Shown one piece after another: positions 1 to 7,958 of a stretch of DNA of 64,000 nt. Made by a program: the position numbers and the translations under genes. Within the stretch, counting starts at the first letter, position 1, and each line of letters opens with the position of its first letter. Under the pieces are notes generated by a model. The model did not search any database. It saw only the letters and a program-made list of their open reading frames with translations, and was not told where the DNA came from. The stretch comes from Flavobacterium sp. Sd200 (GTDB lineage Bacteria; Bacteroidota; Bacteroidia; Flavobacteriales; Flavobacteriaceae): the NCBI RefSeq assembly GCF_009826935.1, contig NZ_WUMN01000002.1:186001-250000 (forward strand). Reading direction: 5' to 3'.

Positions 1-710
1 TTTTCATACGCCTCTTCCAAGCGTCTTTTTATAAGCCATTTCTGTGGGCTAAGGTTGCTGATTTTCCTGAAATCCCTTTTGAATGTTGCCAGGCTACGCC
101 CTGTATAAGCGGCAATTTGTGCCATACTCAGGTCATCGCGGAAATATTCATTAAGGAATTCTAAAATATCTATTTTCCAGGGCTCTGTAAAGTCAAAGAG
201 TATCGGGTAAAACGCTTCGTTGTTGTTTAAAAGCGCATAAATACCTTCAAGCAGTTTCAGATGCACTACACCTTCTGTAGGCTTTACCTCTTCATCAAAG
301 TAAGGGGTTAATGACTGGAACAAACTCGTTACATCAGCGCGGGGAGCCACTTTGAAAACCACTTCATCAGTAACGTTAACGTCAGCCGGTAATGCTGATT
401 TATTCAGCTTACTGTAAAATTCCCTTAGTATTTTCCTGCTGAAAGTAAGAGAAATCCCTTTGTATAGTTCTTCCGTTGTACTGTTCTTGTACATCAAAAG
501 GCGGTGGTCGCGGCGTATCAGCACGCACTCACCGGGTTTAATCACATATTTCCGGTCTCCGTATTCGATAATTTGTTCACCGGAATATAGATATAATAGC
601 ACGTGTTCCGGAGTGGAATGAATACACTTTTCACTCTGTTCTGAAAAACACGACAGGAAAATCCCCGAATAACTTATTGTCTTTAACTTATCTTCTATTG
701 CCTGGTTCAT
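1..710 (-). CDS. AraC-family transcriptional regulator, C-terminus cut by window edge
   Basis: The reading frame starts at the ATG complementary to 708-710 (protein begins MNQAIEDKLK) and stays open to the left edge, so about 236 residues are visible and the C-terminus is missing. The N-terminal part is cupin-like (around residues 30-65, with GEQIIEYGDRKYVIKPGE). From about residue 180 comes the first helix-turn-helix of an AraC domain (LSMAQIAAYTGRSLATFKRDF followed by SPQKWLIKRRLEEA). This is the usual layout of one-component AraC regulators that bind a small ligand in the cupin and DNA through two HTHs. It points away from the SnoaL-like gene on the same strand, 103 bases upstream of it, and may form a unit with it. 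Ligand and targets are unknown. Confidence 0.85.
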   Translation of the reverse strand, partial: MNQAIEDKLKTISYSGIFLSCFSEQSEKCIHSTPEHVLLYLYSGEQIIEYGDRKYVIKPGECVLIRRDHRLLMYKNSTTEELYKGISLTFSRKILREFYSKLNKSALPADVNVTDEVVFKVAPRADVTSLFQSLTPYFDEEVKPTEGVVHLKLLEGIYALLNNNEAFYPILFDFTEPWKIDILEFLNEYFRDDLSMAQIAAYTGRSLATFKRDFRKISNLSPQKWLIKRRLEEAYE

Positions 711-813
711 AAATATTTACGGAATGTGATTCAGCACAAAGATATTGATTAACCACGATAGATATTTTTCTGAGAAGCTCACACAACTTTACTCATTGGC
801 TCACTCCAAAAGA

Positions 814-1254
814 CTATTTCGATAAGGAGCGTTCTTCAACAATTAAGAAATGTCCTTCACGCGCATGTATAAGCCACATGCCATTTTCAAAGATATAGCT
901 GTCATCATATCTCACGCTGTAATCGGTCAGTACATCTTTGCCATCCACTTCCCGTATCATTTTTATTTGTGTGAAAGAAATACCGGTTGCTGTATTACCG
1001 TCAATGGTAATTTCATGCTGCCCATTTAGCGTAAAGTAAGTTTTAACTAATGCTGCATGACCGTTAAACTCCTTTTCCATTTGGTCTTTACCCGATACCT
1101 CTGATACCAAAGCGCCTCCCATAAAGGCCTTATATACAATTTCATCTGTAAATAAATTCATTTGTTCCGCTATTTTCTTCTGGTCTCCCAGCGTAGCATA
1201 GTCATCAATTAGTTTTCGTAATTGGTCTTTTGTTTCTAAAAATTCAAGTGACAT
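814..1254 (-). CDS. SnoaL-like / NTF2-fold protein
   Basis: A 146-residue soluble protein without signal peptide. The N-terminal helices (KDQLRKLIDDYATLGDQKK) followed by LFTDEIVYKAF, and the late strands TDYSVRYDDSYIFENGMWLI, match the cone-shaped NTF2/SnoaL-like domain. Members bind small hydrophobic ligands, act as cyclases or isomerases, or have no known activity; no catalytic residue can be assigned. It is divergent from the HxlR-type regulator at 1404, and the shared 149-base spacer contains a TAATTTTG -7 box on this strand at 1329-1336. The HxlR protein is therefore a plausible controller. Function beyond the fold is not known. Confidence 0.75.
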   Translation of the reverse strand: MSLEFLETKDQLRKLIDDYATLGDQKKIAEQMNLFTDEIVYKAFMGGALVSEVSGKDQMEKEFNGHAALVKTYFTLNGQHEITIDGNTATGISFTQIKMIREVDGKDVLTDYSVRYDDSYIFENGMWLIHAREGHFLIVEERSLSK

Positions 1255-1365
1255 AATTTTCTATTTTTTATATTAAAAAAGTTTTTTGGGAAGTATAAAT
1301 ACTGATCAATATTTCGTTTATCCATTGTCAAAATTATTTTATATTCGCTTACAATTTATTAGTTG

Positions 1366-1379
1366 TTACCTAAAGGTTA
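1366..1379. promoter_or_regulatory. candidate HxlR operator
   Basis: Near-perfect dyad TTACCT-AA-AGGTTA in the divergent spacer, 25 bases before the HxlR start codon and upstream of the opposing SnoaL-like gene. HxlR proteins are winged-helix dimers that commonly bind such dyads between themselves and a divergent target. The assignment is positional inference only. Confidence 0.3.
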
Positions 1380-1403
1380 GGAACTAATCTAAATGAACCG
1401 AGA

Positions 1404-1790
1404 ATGAAAAGAGATAATAATCCGGATGAGGTAAACAAAGAGTTTACTGACGAATGCCATAAAACGTTAATGGCCGTAAGCGATGCGCTTTATGCCATAG
1501 GTGGAAAATGGAAACTAATGATTATCATAGCTATAGCAAGGGGCAATAATCGATTTACTGAAATCCAGAGGCAGGTTAAAGGCATATCTGCCCGAGTGTT
1601 GTCAAGCGAACTCAAGGAACTTGAAATGAATGGATTTATTATTAAAAAGGTAGATGTGGGATATCCTGTTACGATCGAATACCAGTTATTACCCTACAGC
1701 CATACCTTAGAAGAAGTTGTAGGGGCTATGACCCGCTGGGGGATGCAACATCGGGAGAAAATAAGACAAGAAAGTGGTTCCGGAAAATAA
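1404..1790 (+). CDS. HxlR-family winged-helix transcriptional regulator
   Basis: The 128-residue protein is the normal length for the family. It has an N-terminal Cys (residue 18), the family signature IGGKWKLMIIIAIARG (about 32-47), the recognition region FTEIQRQVKGISARVLSSEL and the wing (YPVTIEYQLLPYSHTL). HxlR/DUF24 regulators are dimeric DNA-binding proteins; several sense aldehydes, quinones or oxidants through a conserved N-terminal cysteine. Given the redox operon a little downstream, an electrophile- or redox-sensing role is reasonable but inferred. Divergent to the SnoaL-like gene at 814-1254. Confidence 0.88.
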   Translation: MKRDNNPDEVNKEFTDECHKTLMAVSDALYAIGGKWKLMIIIAIARGNNRFTEIQRQVKGISARVLSSELKELEMNGFIIKKVDVGYPVTIEYQLLPYSHTLEEVVGAMTRWGMQHREKIRQESGSGK

Positions 1791-1881
1791 GAATTCTTAG
1801 TGGTGCTTTAATAATGACCGGAATTATAGTAATCGAAGTTTTATCATTTTGAGGTTTATTGTGATCGAAAATCAACCGATT

Positions 1882-2778
1882 TTAATTCATATTTTTAAAT
1901 TCTACAGGTGCCATACCCACTTTTTGCTTAAATAATCTTGTAAAGTGCTGCTGGTATTTAAAACCAAGCTCATCAGATACTTCTGTGATTGTTTTATCGG
2001 AAGCAAGTATTTTCTCTTTAGCAACCTCAATGAGTTTGGATTGTATGAAATCCAGCGCAGTAGTTCCGGTTTCTTTTTTAATGAGGTCGCCAAAGTAATT
2101 AGCCGATAAGTTGAGCTGCTCTGCAAAATATCCTACAGACGGTAGCCCTATGGTAGCAGGTTTGCCCGACGTAAAATAATTATTCAGCAGGTTTTCAAAA
2201 CGTGTTAGTACATCATTATTTACGTGAGTACGGGTTATAAACTGGCGGTCATAGAAACGCATGCAGTAATTCAGGAACAGTTCTATATTAGAAACTATTA
2301 AGGTTTTACTGTGCTTGTCCAGGTTTAATTCTATTTCTGAAGCTATCTTCTCAAAGCAATCGTTAATGGTGGCACGTTCTTTTTTAGAAAGGTGTAGTGC
2401 TTCGTTAACCTCATAGGAAAAGAAGCTGTAGTCTTTAATTATTTTACCCAGATGGGTACCGATAATTAAATCCGGGTGAAATACGAGGGCTTTGCCCCAG
2501 GGTTTTATTTTTTCTCCTTTACTATCTATGCCGTATACCTGTCCCGGAGCAACAAACACCAGAGTACCGTCTTCATAGTCATACGGCTGGCAGCCATACA
2601 TCATATCGCCGCACTTTATATATTTAAGAAAAACAGCATACACCCCCATATACCTTCGGAAATATTGGAATGATGGAATTTGGTCAAAATCCACTACCGT
2701 TACCAATGGATGTAGCGTGTCAGCTCCTACCGAATCGTTGTATTGCTTAACTGTATCCATCCGTTCTACCGTCTTCAT
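1882..2778 (-). CDS. AraC-family transcriptional regulator
   Basis: 298 residues with an N-terminal sensor half (about 1-170) and a C-terminal AraC domain (about 190-298) with two HTHs: VGYFAEQLNLSANYFGDLIKKETG and ITEVSDELGFKYQQHFTRLF followed by KQKVGMAPVEFK. It is a paralogue of the AraC protein encoded at 15749-16654: both share HPLV.V.DF near the N-terminus, YDYEDG/YDFQEG, PWGKALVFHPDLI/MGWGLFFHPDLV and KDYxFFSYExxEALHLS. It is divergent from the redox operon starting at 2927 and separated from it by 148 bases carrying palindromes, so it is the likely regulator of that operon. Ligand unknown. Confidence 0.88.
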   Translation of the reverse strand: MKTVERMDTVKQYNDSVGADTLHPLVTVVDFDQIPSFQYFRRYMGVYAVFLKYIKCGDMMYGCQPYDYEDGTLVFVAPGQVYGIDSKGEKIKPWGKALVFHPDLIIGTHLGKIIKDYSFFSYEVNEALHLSKKERATINDCFEKIASEIELNLDKHSKTLIVSNIELFLNYCMRFYDRQFITRTHVNNDVLTRFENLLNNYFTSGKPATIGLPSVGYFAEQLNLSANYFGDLIKKETGTTALDFIQSKLIEVAKEKILASDKTITEVSDELGFKYQQHFTRLFKQKVGMAPVEFKNMN

Positions 2779-2832
2779 ATCAAATCATTTTAAACAAATG
2801 TATTGAATCTAATAAGTGGTTGTATCGATATA

Positions 2833-2863
2833 ATACCAAATCAGTAAAAGTGGTATATATACC
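2833..2863. promoter_or_regulatory. candidate AraC operator between divergent genes
   Basis: The spacer contains ATACCA (2833-2838) and TGGTAT (2851-2856) as an inverted pair, and overlapping the second arm a perfect 12-base palindrome GGTATATATACC (2852-2863). Placement between the AraC gene and the redox operon suggests a binding site for the AraC protein. Inference from position and symmetry. Confidence 0.35.
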
Positions 2864-2926
2864 TGTAAAATGTATAAATGCTACTGTGTTGGTTATCCCG
2901 AAATTTGTGATAAACAATAATGCAAG

Positions 2927-3418
2927 ATGATAAAACAATTAATACTGGCTGTGCTGATACTAACCGCGGCAGCCTGCAACAACAAACAATCGGAGAACAA
3001 AATGGAAACTACAAAAACTGAAAACACACCGCTTTTTCCTAAAGGCGAACGTACACCGGCAGAATATTTTAGAGGCAACGCATACCTGCACCCAATACAG
3101 CAACGTACCGCCAACAATGATTTTGTAATTGGCAGCGTAACCTTTGAACCCGGCGCGCGTACCAACTGGCATACCCACCCTAAAGGGCAGGTACTCATTG
3201 TAACCGAAGGCGAGGGCCTGTACCAGGAAAAGGGTAAAGCTGCACGCATAATCCGTAAGGGTGATGTTGTAGATATCCCGGTAGACGTAGAGCACTGGCA
3301 CGGCGCAACGGCTAAAACCAAAATGGTACACATAGCAATAACCAACTATCTGGGTGAGGAAAATGCCAACTGGCTGGCGCCGGTTAGCGATGAAGAGTAC
3401 AAACAGGCTAATCAATAA
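2927..3418 (+). CDS. exported cupin-domain lipoprotein
   Basis: 163 residues. It starts with a lipoprotein signal (MIKQLILAVLILTAAAC, Cys17 as lipidation site). The single cupin domain shows the metal-ligand motifs NWHTHPKGQ, with the Glu of EGEG following, and VEHWHGA. This resembles the small cupins annotated as mandelonitrile-lyase-like, or 4-carboxymuconolactone decarboxylase-associated, in Bacteroidetes. First gene of a six-gene co-directional operon; the next gene begins 9 bases after its stop. Metal binding is supported by the His residues; the actual substrate is unknown. Confidence 0.85.
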   Translation: MIKQLILAVLILTAAACNNKQSENKMETTKTENTPLFPKGERTPAEYFRGNAYLHPIQQRTANNDFVIGSVTFEPGARTNWHTHPKGQVLIVTEGEGLYQEKGKAARIIRKGDVVDIPVDVEHWHGATAKTKMVHIAITNYLGEENANWLAPVSDEEYKQANQ

Positions 3419-3427
3419 AATCAAGCT

Positions 3428-4489
3428 ATGAACAGAAAAAGCATTATCAACACTTTATTGCTGTTTCTGGTACTAATTTCTACTACCATGAATGCACAAA
3501 CTAAAACAGAAAACAATTCAGGTCTTGATACCCGTCAGCAAAATCTGGCAGCCATAGCAACACTAACAGCTAAAGGCAATACAACCGAGCTAAAAACTAC
3601 ACTGAACTCGGGTTTAGATAGCGGCCTTACTATAAATGAAATTAAAGAAGCATTGGTACAGCTGTATGCCTATTGCGGTTTTCCGCGCAGCCTTAACGCA
3701 CTGGGTATTTTTAAATCTGTGGTAGAAGAAAGGGCTGCTAAAGGCATTAAAGATGATGAAGGTAAACCCATTGTGATAGAAAACCAAACAAAGGACAAGT
3801 ATGAGCAGGGGCGTAAGGTTTTAGAGGAAATTAGCAAAACACCACAGCCCAAACCGGCACCGGGTTTCGGGAAGTTTGCACCACGTATAGATGCTTTCCT
3901 GAAAGAACACCTTTTTGCTGATATTTTCGTGAGCGATGTATTAAGCTACCAGCAGCGTGAACTGGTTACAATTTCTGCCCTTGCTGCCATGCCGGGAGTA
4001 GAAGCGCAGTTAAAATCACACCTTGGTATCGGAAAAAATACCGGAATTACTGATGCGCAGCTTAAAGCTCTTTGCAGCATTATTGAAAAACATGCGGGGC
4101 GAACCCAAGCTAATATATTACGAAGGAATGTTGGCGAGACCGAACTACCGCTAACTGCACCTGACATGATGGTTCGTGTTTCTGAAATTGAAATTTTGCC
4201 TGAATTTTTGGAAGAGTATAAAGCCATTTTACAGGAGGAATCTTCGGCATCGGTGGCAGTAGAGCCGGGAGTAATAGCCATTTACCCCATGTTCCAGAAA
4301 GAAAATCCGACCCAAGTACGGATTGTAGAAATATATGCCGACAAGAAAGCCTATGAGGCACACCTGCAAACCCCTCACTTTAAGAAGTATAAAGAAACTA
4401 CGCTAAAAATGGTTAAGTCCTTAAAGCTGGTTGACATGGATGCTTTGGATACAGTCACAATGCCACAGGTTTTTAAAAAGATAAAATAA
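3428..4489 (+). CDS. exported carboxymuconolactone decarboxylase-like protein fused to an antibiotic-monooxygenase-like domain
   Basis: 353 residues with a cleavable signal peptide (MNRKSIINTLLLFLVLISTT...NAQ). Two AhpD/CMD-like segments follow: about 35-110 (LTINEIKEALVQLYAYCGFPRSLNA) and about 145-230 (QQRELVTISALAAMPGVEAQ, then GITDAQLKALCSIIEKHAG). The typical CxxC of peroxidase-type CMDs is absent. Residues about 245-340 (MVRVSEIEILPEFLEEYKAI ... VRIVEIYADKKAYEAHLQT, PHFKKYKE) form a ferredoxin-like ABM domain, a family whose members include quinol monooxygenases. Second gene of the operon, 2 bases ahead of the DUF2255 gene. The fused arrangement and export suggest periplasmic action on a cyclic or quinone-like compound; substrate not known. 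Confidence 0.82.
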   Translation: MNRKSIINTLLLFLVLISTTMNAQTKTENNSGLDTRQQNLAAIATLTAKGNTTELKTTLNSGLDSGLTINEIKEALVQLYAYCGFPRSLNALGIFKSVVEERAAKGIKDDEGKPIVIENQTKDKYEQGRKVLEEISKTPQPKPAPGFGKFAPRIDAFLKEHLFADIFVSDVLSYQQRELVTISALAAMPGVEAQLKSHLGIGKNTGITDAQLKALCSIIEKHAGRTQANILRRNVGETELPLTAPDMMVRVSEIEILPEFLEEYKAILQEESSASVAVEPGVIAIYPMFQKENPTQVRIVEIYADKKAYEAHLQTPHFKKYKETTLKMVKSLKLVDMDALDTVTMPQVFKKIK

Positions 4490-4491
4490 TT

Positions 4492-4884
4492 ATGAGTACA
4501 AGCAATAGTTTTTCAGCTGCCGATTTAAATAAAATAAATACGGCAGATGACCTTAAAATAGCCCCCTTCAGGGCAGATGGCGTAACCTACGGCACACCTA
4601 CATGGATATGGAATGTAGTGGTAGATGGCAATCTGTATGTTAGGGCATATAATGGCAGGCAGTCAAGCTGGTACCAGTCGGCAGTACAACAAAAGGCCGG
4701 TCAAATCCATGCCGCCGGTATGGTCAAGGAAGTAGCGTTTGAACCTGTTGAGGATACAATTGTGAATGAACGGATAGACCTTGCCTACAAAGAAAAATAT
4801 AGCAAGAGTCCATACCTGCCTCCAATGGTCAGCCAGCATGCCAAAGCAGCAACGGTAAGAATTACTCAAAAAGCAGAGAAATAA
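4492..4884 (+). CDS. DUF2255 family protein
   Basis: 130 residues, no signal peptide. The order of conserved blocks (N-terminal DLNKINTADDLKIAPFR, then TPTWIWNVVVDGNLYVRAYNG, then SSWYQSAVQQKAGQI) is that of DUF2255, a small beta-rich domain reminiscent of flavin-binding split-barrel proteins, often found next to short-chain dehydrogenases. No biochemical function is established. It sits in the middle of the redox operon (2 bases after the CMD gene, 4 before the alcohol dehydrogenase), so a role in the same conversion is inferred. Confidence 0.78.
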   Translation: MSTSNSFSAADLNKINTADDLKIAPFRADGVTYGTPTWIWNVVVDGNLYVRAYNGRQSSWYQSAVQQKAGQIHAAGMVKEVAFEPVEDTIVNERIDLAYKEKYSKSPYLPPMVSQHAKAATVRITQKAEK

Positions 4885-4888
4885 AAAT

Positions 4889-6082
4889 ATGGAAACATCG
4901 AGAAGAAAATTCCTTCAACAGGCAGCACTTGCCGGAACCGGGCTGGCATTGGCTACGCCGGCAGGGCTATTGGCCGGTGAAAAAGAAACTGAAAATAACA
5001 CACTAAAAAACATTGATATGAGCAAACCTATAAAAACCAAAGGCTATGCCGGAACCGATGAAAAAGCACCACTGAAAGCATGGGAATTTGAACGCAGGCC
5101 TGTGGGCGATTATGATATCCTGATTGACATTAAATATTCGGGTATCTGCCACTCAGACATCCATACCATAAGAGGCCACTGGGGACAACAAAAATACCCG
5201 CAGGTACCCGGTCATGAAATTGCTGGTATTGTAGCTGCCGTGGGTAAAAAGGTAACCAAGTTTAAAGTAGGCGACAAAGCCGGTGTGGGGTGTATGGTGG
5301 ATAGCTGTATGGAATGTACCAGCTGCAAGAACGGCGAGGAGCACCACTGCGAAACTACCGGAATGGTGGGCACTTATGGCGCTCCCGATACTACTTCACC
5401 AAGCGGTATAACACAGGGTGGTTATTCAAACAATCTTGTAGTTACCGAACATTTTGCTATTAAAATTCCGCAAAATATAGACCTTCAGTATGCAGCACCA
5501 CTACTTTGCGCGGGTATTACAACCTATTCGCCCATGATGAAAACGGGTATTAAAAAAGGCGATAAAGTTGGTGTGGTGGGTATCGGCGGACTTGGGCACC
5601 TTGCTGTAAAGATTGCCGCTGCTAAAGGCGCCGAGGTGTATGCTTTTACCACATCTGTCGATAAGGTTAACGATAGTAAATCATTTGGGGCTAAGGAGGT
5701 AATTGTTGTAGATGAAAACCAGGAATCACTAAAAGCATGGTTTGGCAAGCTTGATTATATGATTTCTACCGTACCGTATGCATACCAAATGTCAAACTAC
5801 ATTTCATGTGTCAAGCCAAACGGGTTCTTTACCCAGGTAGGCCAGCCCGTAAACGGCGAACTGACTATCAATAACTTTAACATGATATTTAATCGTGTCA
5901 ACTTTAACGGTTCGCTTATTGGCGGTATCCCTGAAACACAGGAGGTAATGGATTACTGCGCACTGAATAAAATTTATCCGCAAATACAAATTATCAAGGC
6001 TAACGAAATTAACGATGCATGGGATAAGGTAGTAAGCAAGCAGGCGCGTTACCGCTATGTAATTGACGCTTCAACATTTTAA
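4889..6082 (+). CDS. Tat-exported zinc-dependent alcohol dehydrogenase (CAD/YahK-like)
   Basis: 397 residues. Residues 1-30 form a twin-arginine signal (SRRKFLQ, then a hydrophobic AALAGTGLALATPAG stretch). The enzyme proper would start at Met44 (nt 5018; MSKPIKTKGYAG), which is the usual start of cytoplasmic relatives. Catalytic zinc residues are Cys87 (SGICHSDIH) and His109-Glu110 (PGHE). Structural zinc cysteines are 140, 143, 146 and 154. The nucleotide-binding loop is GVVGIGGLGH. The family reduces aldehydes with NADPH. Fourth gene of the operon. Export of a pyridine-nucleotide enzyme is odd, but Tat-type GFO/SDR/ADH proteins can carry pre-loaded cofactor. Internal initiation at Met44 would give a cytosolic form. 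Confidence 0.9.
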   Translation: METSRRKFLQQAALAGTGLALATPAGLLAGEKETENNTLKNIDMSKPIKTKGYAGTDEKAPLKAWEFERRPVGDYDILIDIKYSGICHSDIHTIRGHWGQQKYPQVPGHEIAGIVAAVGKKVTKFKVGDKAGVGCMVDSCMECTSCKNGEEHHCETTGMVGTYGAPDTTSPSGITQGGYSNNLVVTEHFAIKIPQNIDLQYAAPLLCAGITTYSPMMKTGIKKGDKVGVVGIGGLGHLAVKIAAAKGAEVYAFTTSVDKVNDSKSFGAKEVIVVDENQESLKAWFGKLDYMISTVPYAYQMSNYISCVKPNGFFTQVGQPVNGELTINNFNMIFNRVNFNGSLIGGIPETQEVMDYCALNKIYPQIQIIKANEINDAWDKVVSKQARYRYVIDASTF

Positions 6083-6091
6083 CAATAAATC

Positions 6092-6847
6092 ATGAAAGAA
6101 GAATTTAAAGACAAGGTTGCAGTAGTTACTGGGGCCTCTATGGGTATGGGGCTGGCTGCCGCCAAGGCATTTGCCGCTGCCGGGGCAACTGTTGTATTAA
6201 TAGATATATTGGATGCCACTACACAGGCAGAAGAACTTGTAGCCGCTGGATATAAAGCTGAAGCATTTTTATGCGATGTTGCTGATGAAACACAGGTTAA
6301 GGTTACTATTGATAAAATTGTAGCAAAGTATGGCAGGCTTGATTTTGCTTTTAACAATGCCGGTATACAGTCACCAGCACAGGAAGTAGCCGATGTGAGC
6401 AACGAAACGTACGAACGTATATTGGATATAAACCTGAAAGGCGTGTGGAACTTTATGAAGTACGAACTGCAACAGATGCGTAAACAAGGAAGCGGAGCTA
6501 TAGTAAACAATTCGTCTCTGGGAGGCTTAGTAGGTGTACCGGGACGTGCTGCTTACCATGCTTCTAAACACGGTATTTTAGGGTTGACCAAAAGTGCAGC
6601 GCTGGAATATGCCCAGCAGGGAATACGGATTAATGCCGTTTGCCCTGGGATTATAGTTACGCCTATGGTAGAAGACATGCTGGCTAATGAAACTGACGCT
6701 ATGGATATTCTTATGCAGCAGTTACCTATTAAACGCTTGGGCAAGGCCGAAGAAGTTGCTGATGTGGTCCTTTGGCTTTGCAGTAGTGCGTCTACCTATG
6801 TTATTGGGCAGGCTATATCGGTCGATGGAGGATATACAGTGCAATAA
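6092..6847 (+). CDS. short-chain dehydrogenase/reductase (classical SDR)
   Basis: 251 residues, the standard classical-SDR size. The glycine-rich motif TGASMGMG is at 13-20, NNAG at 88-91, and the catalytic Ser142 and Tyr155-x-x-x-Lys159 (YHASK) are present. The C-terminal VIGQAISVDGG is typical. An Asp (LIDIL, residue 38) at the end of beta2 suggests NAD preference, as known for the family. Fifth gene of the redox operon, 9 bases after the alcohol dehydrogenase. Together they could interconvert an alcohol/ketone pair; substrate is unknown. Confidence 0.92.
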   Translation: MKEEFKDKVAVVTGASMGMGLAAAKAFAAAGATVVLIDILDATTQAEELVAAGYKAEAFLCDVADETQVKVTIDKIVAKYGRLDFAFNNAGIQSPAQEVADVSNETYERILDINLKGVWNFMKYELQQMRKQGSGAIVNNSSLGGLVGVPGRAAYHASKHGILGLTKSAALEYAQQGIRINAVCPGIIVTPMVEDMLANETDAMDILMQQLPIKRLGKAEEVADVVLWLCSSASTYVIGQAISVDGGYTVQ

Positions 6848-6862
6848 TTTAAAACTACTGAA

Positions 6863-7501
6863 ATGTCTTTAATAGAAAATTTAAACTGGCGTTATGCCAC
6901 CAAAAAATACAATCCGGACAAGAAAATATCGGATGCTGATATTAAAACAATTGTTGAAGCTGCAAGGCTGGCTCCTTCATCGTATGGTATTCAGCCTTAT
7001 AAAGTAATTGTTATAGGTAATCAGGAACTGAAAGAGAAAATCTATGGGGTTGCCTGGAATCAGCAAATTGTAAAGGATTGCTCGCACCTGATGGTATTTG
7101 CAGCCTGGGATAAATATACTAAAGAAAGGATTGAAGCTATCTTTAATCACACTACTGAGAAGCGTGGTATAGAAAGGGGAACTGCATTTGGTTCTCATAC
7201 CGCCGTGATTGCAGCTTCGCAATATGAAATGGATGAGGAGGCTGCTTTTATTGATACTGCTAAGCAAGCCTGTATTAGTTTAGGTATGGCAATTGCGCAG
7301 GCAGCTGAACTGAAAATAGATAATACGCCTATGGGTGGTTTTGAGAACAAAGGGCTTGATGCAATTCTCGACCTCGAATCAAAAGGTTTTAAAAGTGTTT
7401 ACCTCTTATCCTTAGGATACCGTGCGGATGAAGGAGACTGGTTACGGGATTTAAAGAAAGTGAGGACACCGATACATGATTTTGTAGATTATCGGCTTTA
7501 A
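6863..7501 (+). CDS. NAD(P)H-dependent nitroreductase family oxidoreductase
   Basis: 212 residues with the NfsB-like FMN enzyme pattern: N-terminal WRYATKKYNPDKKIS, the FMN phosphate region LAPSSYGIQPYK, AACISLGMAIAQ-like helix (KQACISLGMAIAQAAELKID), TPMGGFENKG and the C-terminal SLGYRADEGD. Such enzymes are cytosolic FMN dimers reducing nitroaromatics, quinones or enones using NAD(P)H. Last gene of the operon, 15 bases after the SDR. A strong hairpin terminator follows at 7566-7604. It fits an operon devoted to reductive handling of an electrophile. Confidence 0.9.
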   Translation: MSLIENLNWRYATKKYNPDKKISDADIKTIVEAARLAPSSYGIQPYKVIVIGNQELKEKIYGVAWNQQIVKDCSHLMVFAAWDKYTKERIEAIFNHTTEKRGIERGTAFGSHTAVIAASQYEMDEEAAFIDTAKQACISLGMAIAQAAELKIDNTPMGGFENKGLDAILDLESKGFKSVYLLSLGYRADEGDWLRDLKKVRTPIHDFVDYRL

Positions 7502-7565
7502 ATCAACTTTAGTTTATAATTGTCGGCACAGTGCGGCGACAAATCCAATCCGTTGCAAAACAATA

Positions 7566-7604
7566 TTTTATAATTGTGCCATCAGTAATGGCACAATTAT
7601 AAAA
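7566..7604. terminator. bidirectional hairpin terminator between convergent genes
   Basis: Perfect 17-bp stem (TTTTATAATTGTGCCAT, 7566-7582, with its reverse complement 7588-7604) around a 5-base loop CAGTA, bounded by T and A tracts. It lies between the nitroreductase (+) and the MazG-like gene (-), and would serve both. Confidence 0.8.
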
Positions 7605-7627
7605 TTATGAATTTAATTCAGGATAGA

Positions 7628-7948
7628 CTATTTAATCAACTTCTCAGTTTTATCTAAAAAACCTTCTACTGCCTCTTTAATATCAATGCCTGATCGGTCG
7701 GCAAGCACGATTAGCCACCAGATGTTCTCGCCAAGTTTATGCTCCAACTCTTCATTCGAGCCCGATTTAGGCCAGCGTTTTTGCTCAGACATAATATTAC
7801 GGCCTACTAGACCTGCATCGGTAAGGTAGGCAAGAGCATCTTCTTCAATAGTCCATTCTGAACCGTGGTATTGTACTTCCAGTTCATGGTATTTTTTGCG
7901 CAGTGCAAGGGAACGGTTAACAATATCGTCAAAGCTATTTTTACTCAT
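7628..7948 (-). CDS. MazG-like nucleotide pyrophosphohydrolase-domain protein
   Basis: 106 residues, helical throughout, with the MazG-like pattern of an N-terminal helix (VNRSLALRKKYHELE), a middle TIEEDALAYLTDAGLVGR and a late acidic helix EELEHKLGENIWWLIVLAD. These match small all-alpha NTP pyrophosphohydrolases, which use Mg-binding EExx(E/K) and ExxD motifs. The first acidic motif is not canonical, so activity is uncertain. It starts 10 bases after the end of a broken SnoaL-like reading frame on the same strand (7959-8114), suggesting a former two-gene unit. Confidence 0.75.
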   Translation of the reverse strand: MSKNSFDDIVNRSLALRKKYHELEVQYHGSEWTIEEDALAYLTDAGLVGRNIMSEQKRWPKSGSNEELEHKLGENIWWLIVLADRSGIDIKEAVEGFLDKTEKLIK

Positions 7949-7958
7949 TTCTTATGTT

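Noticed and set aside
4663..4869. Antisense frames in the redox operon
   Set aside because: Mirror frames of strongly supported genes without independent motifs.
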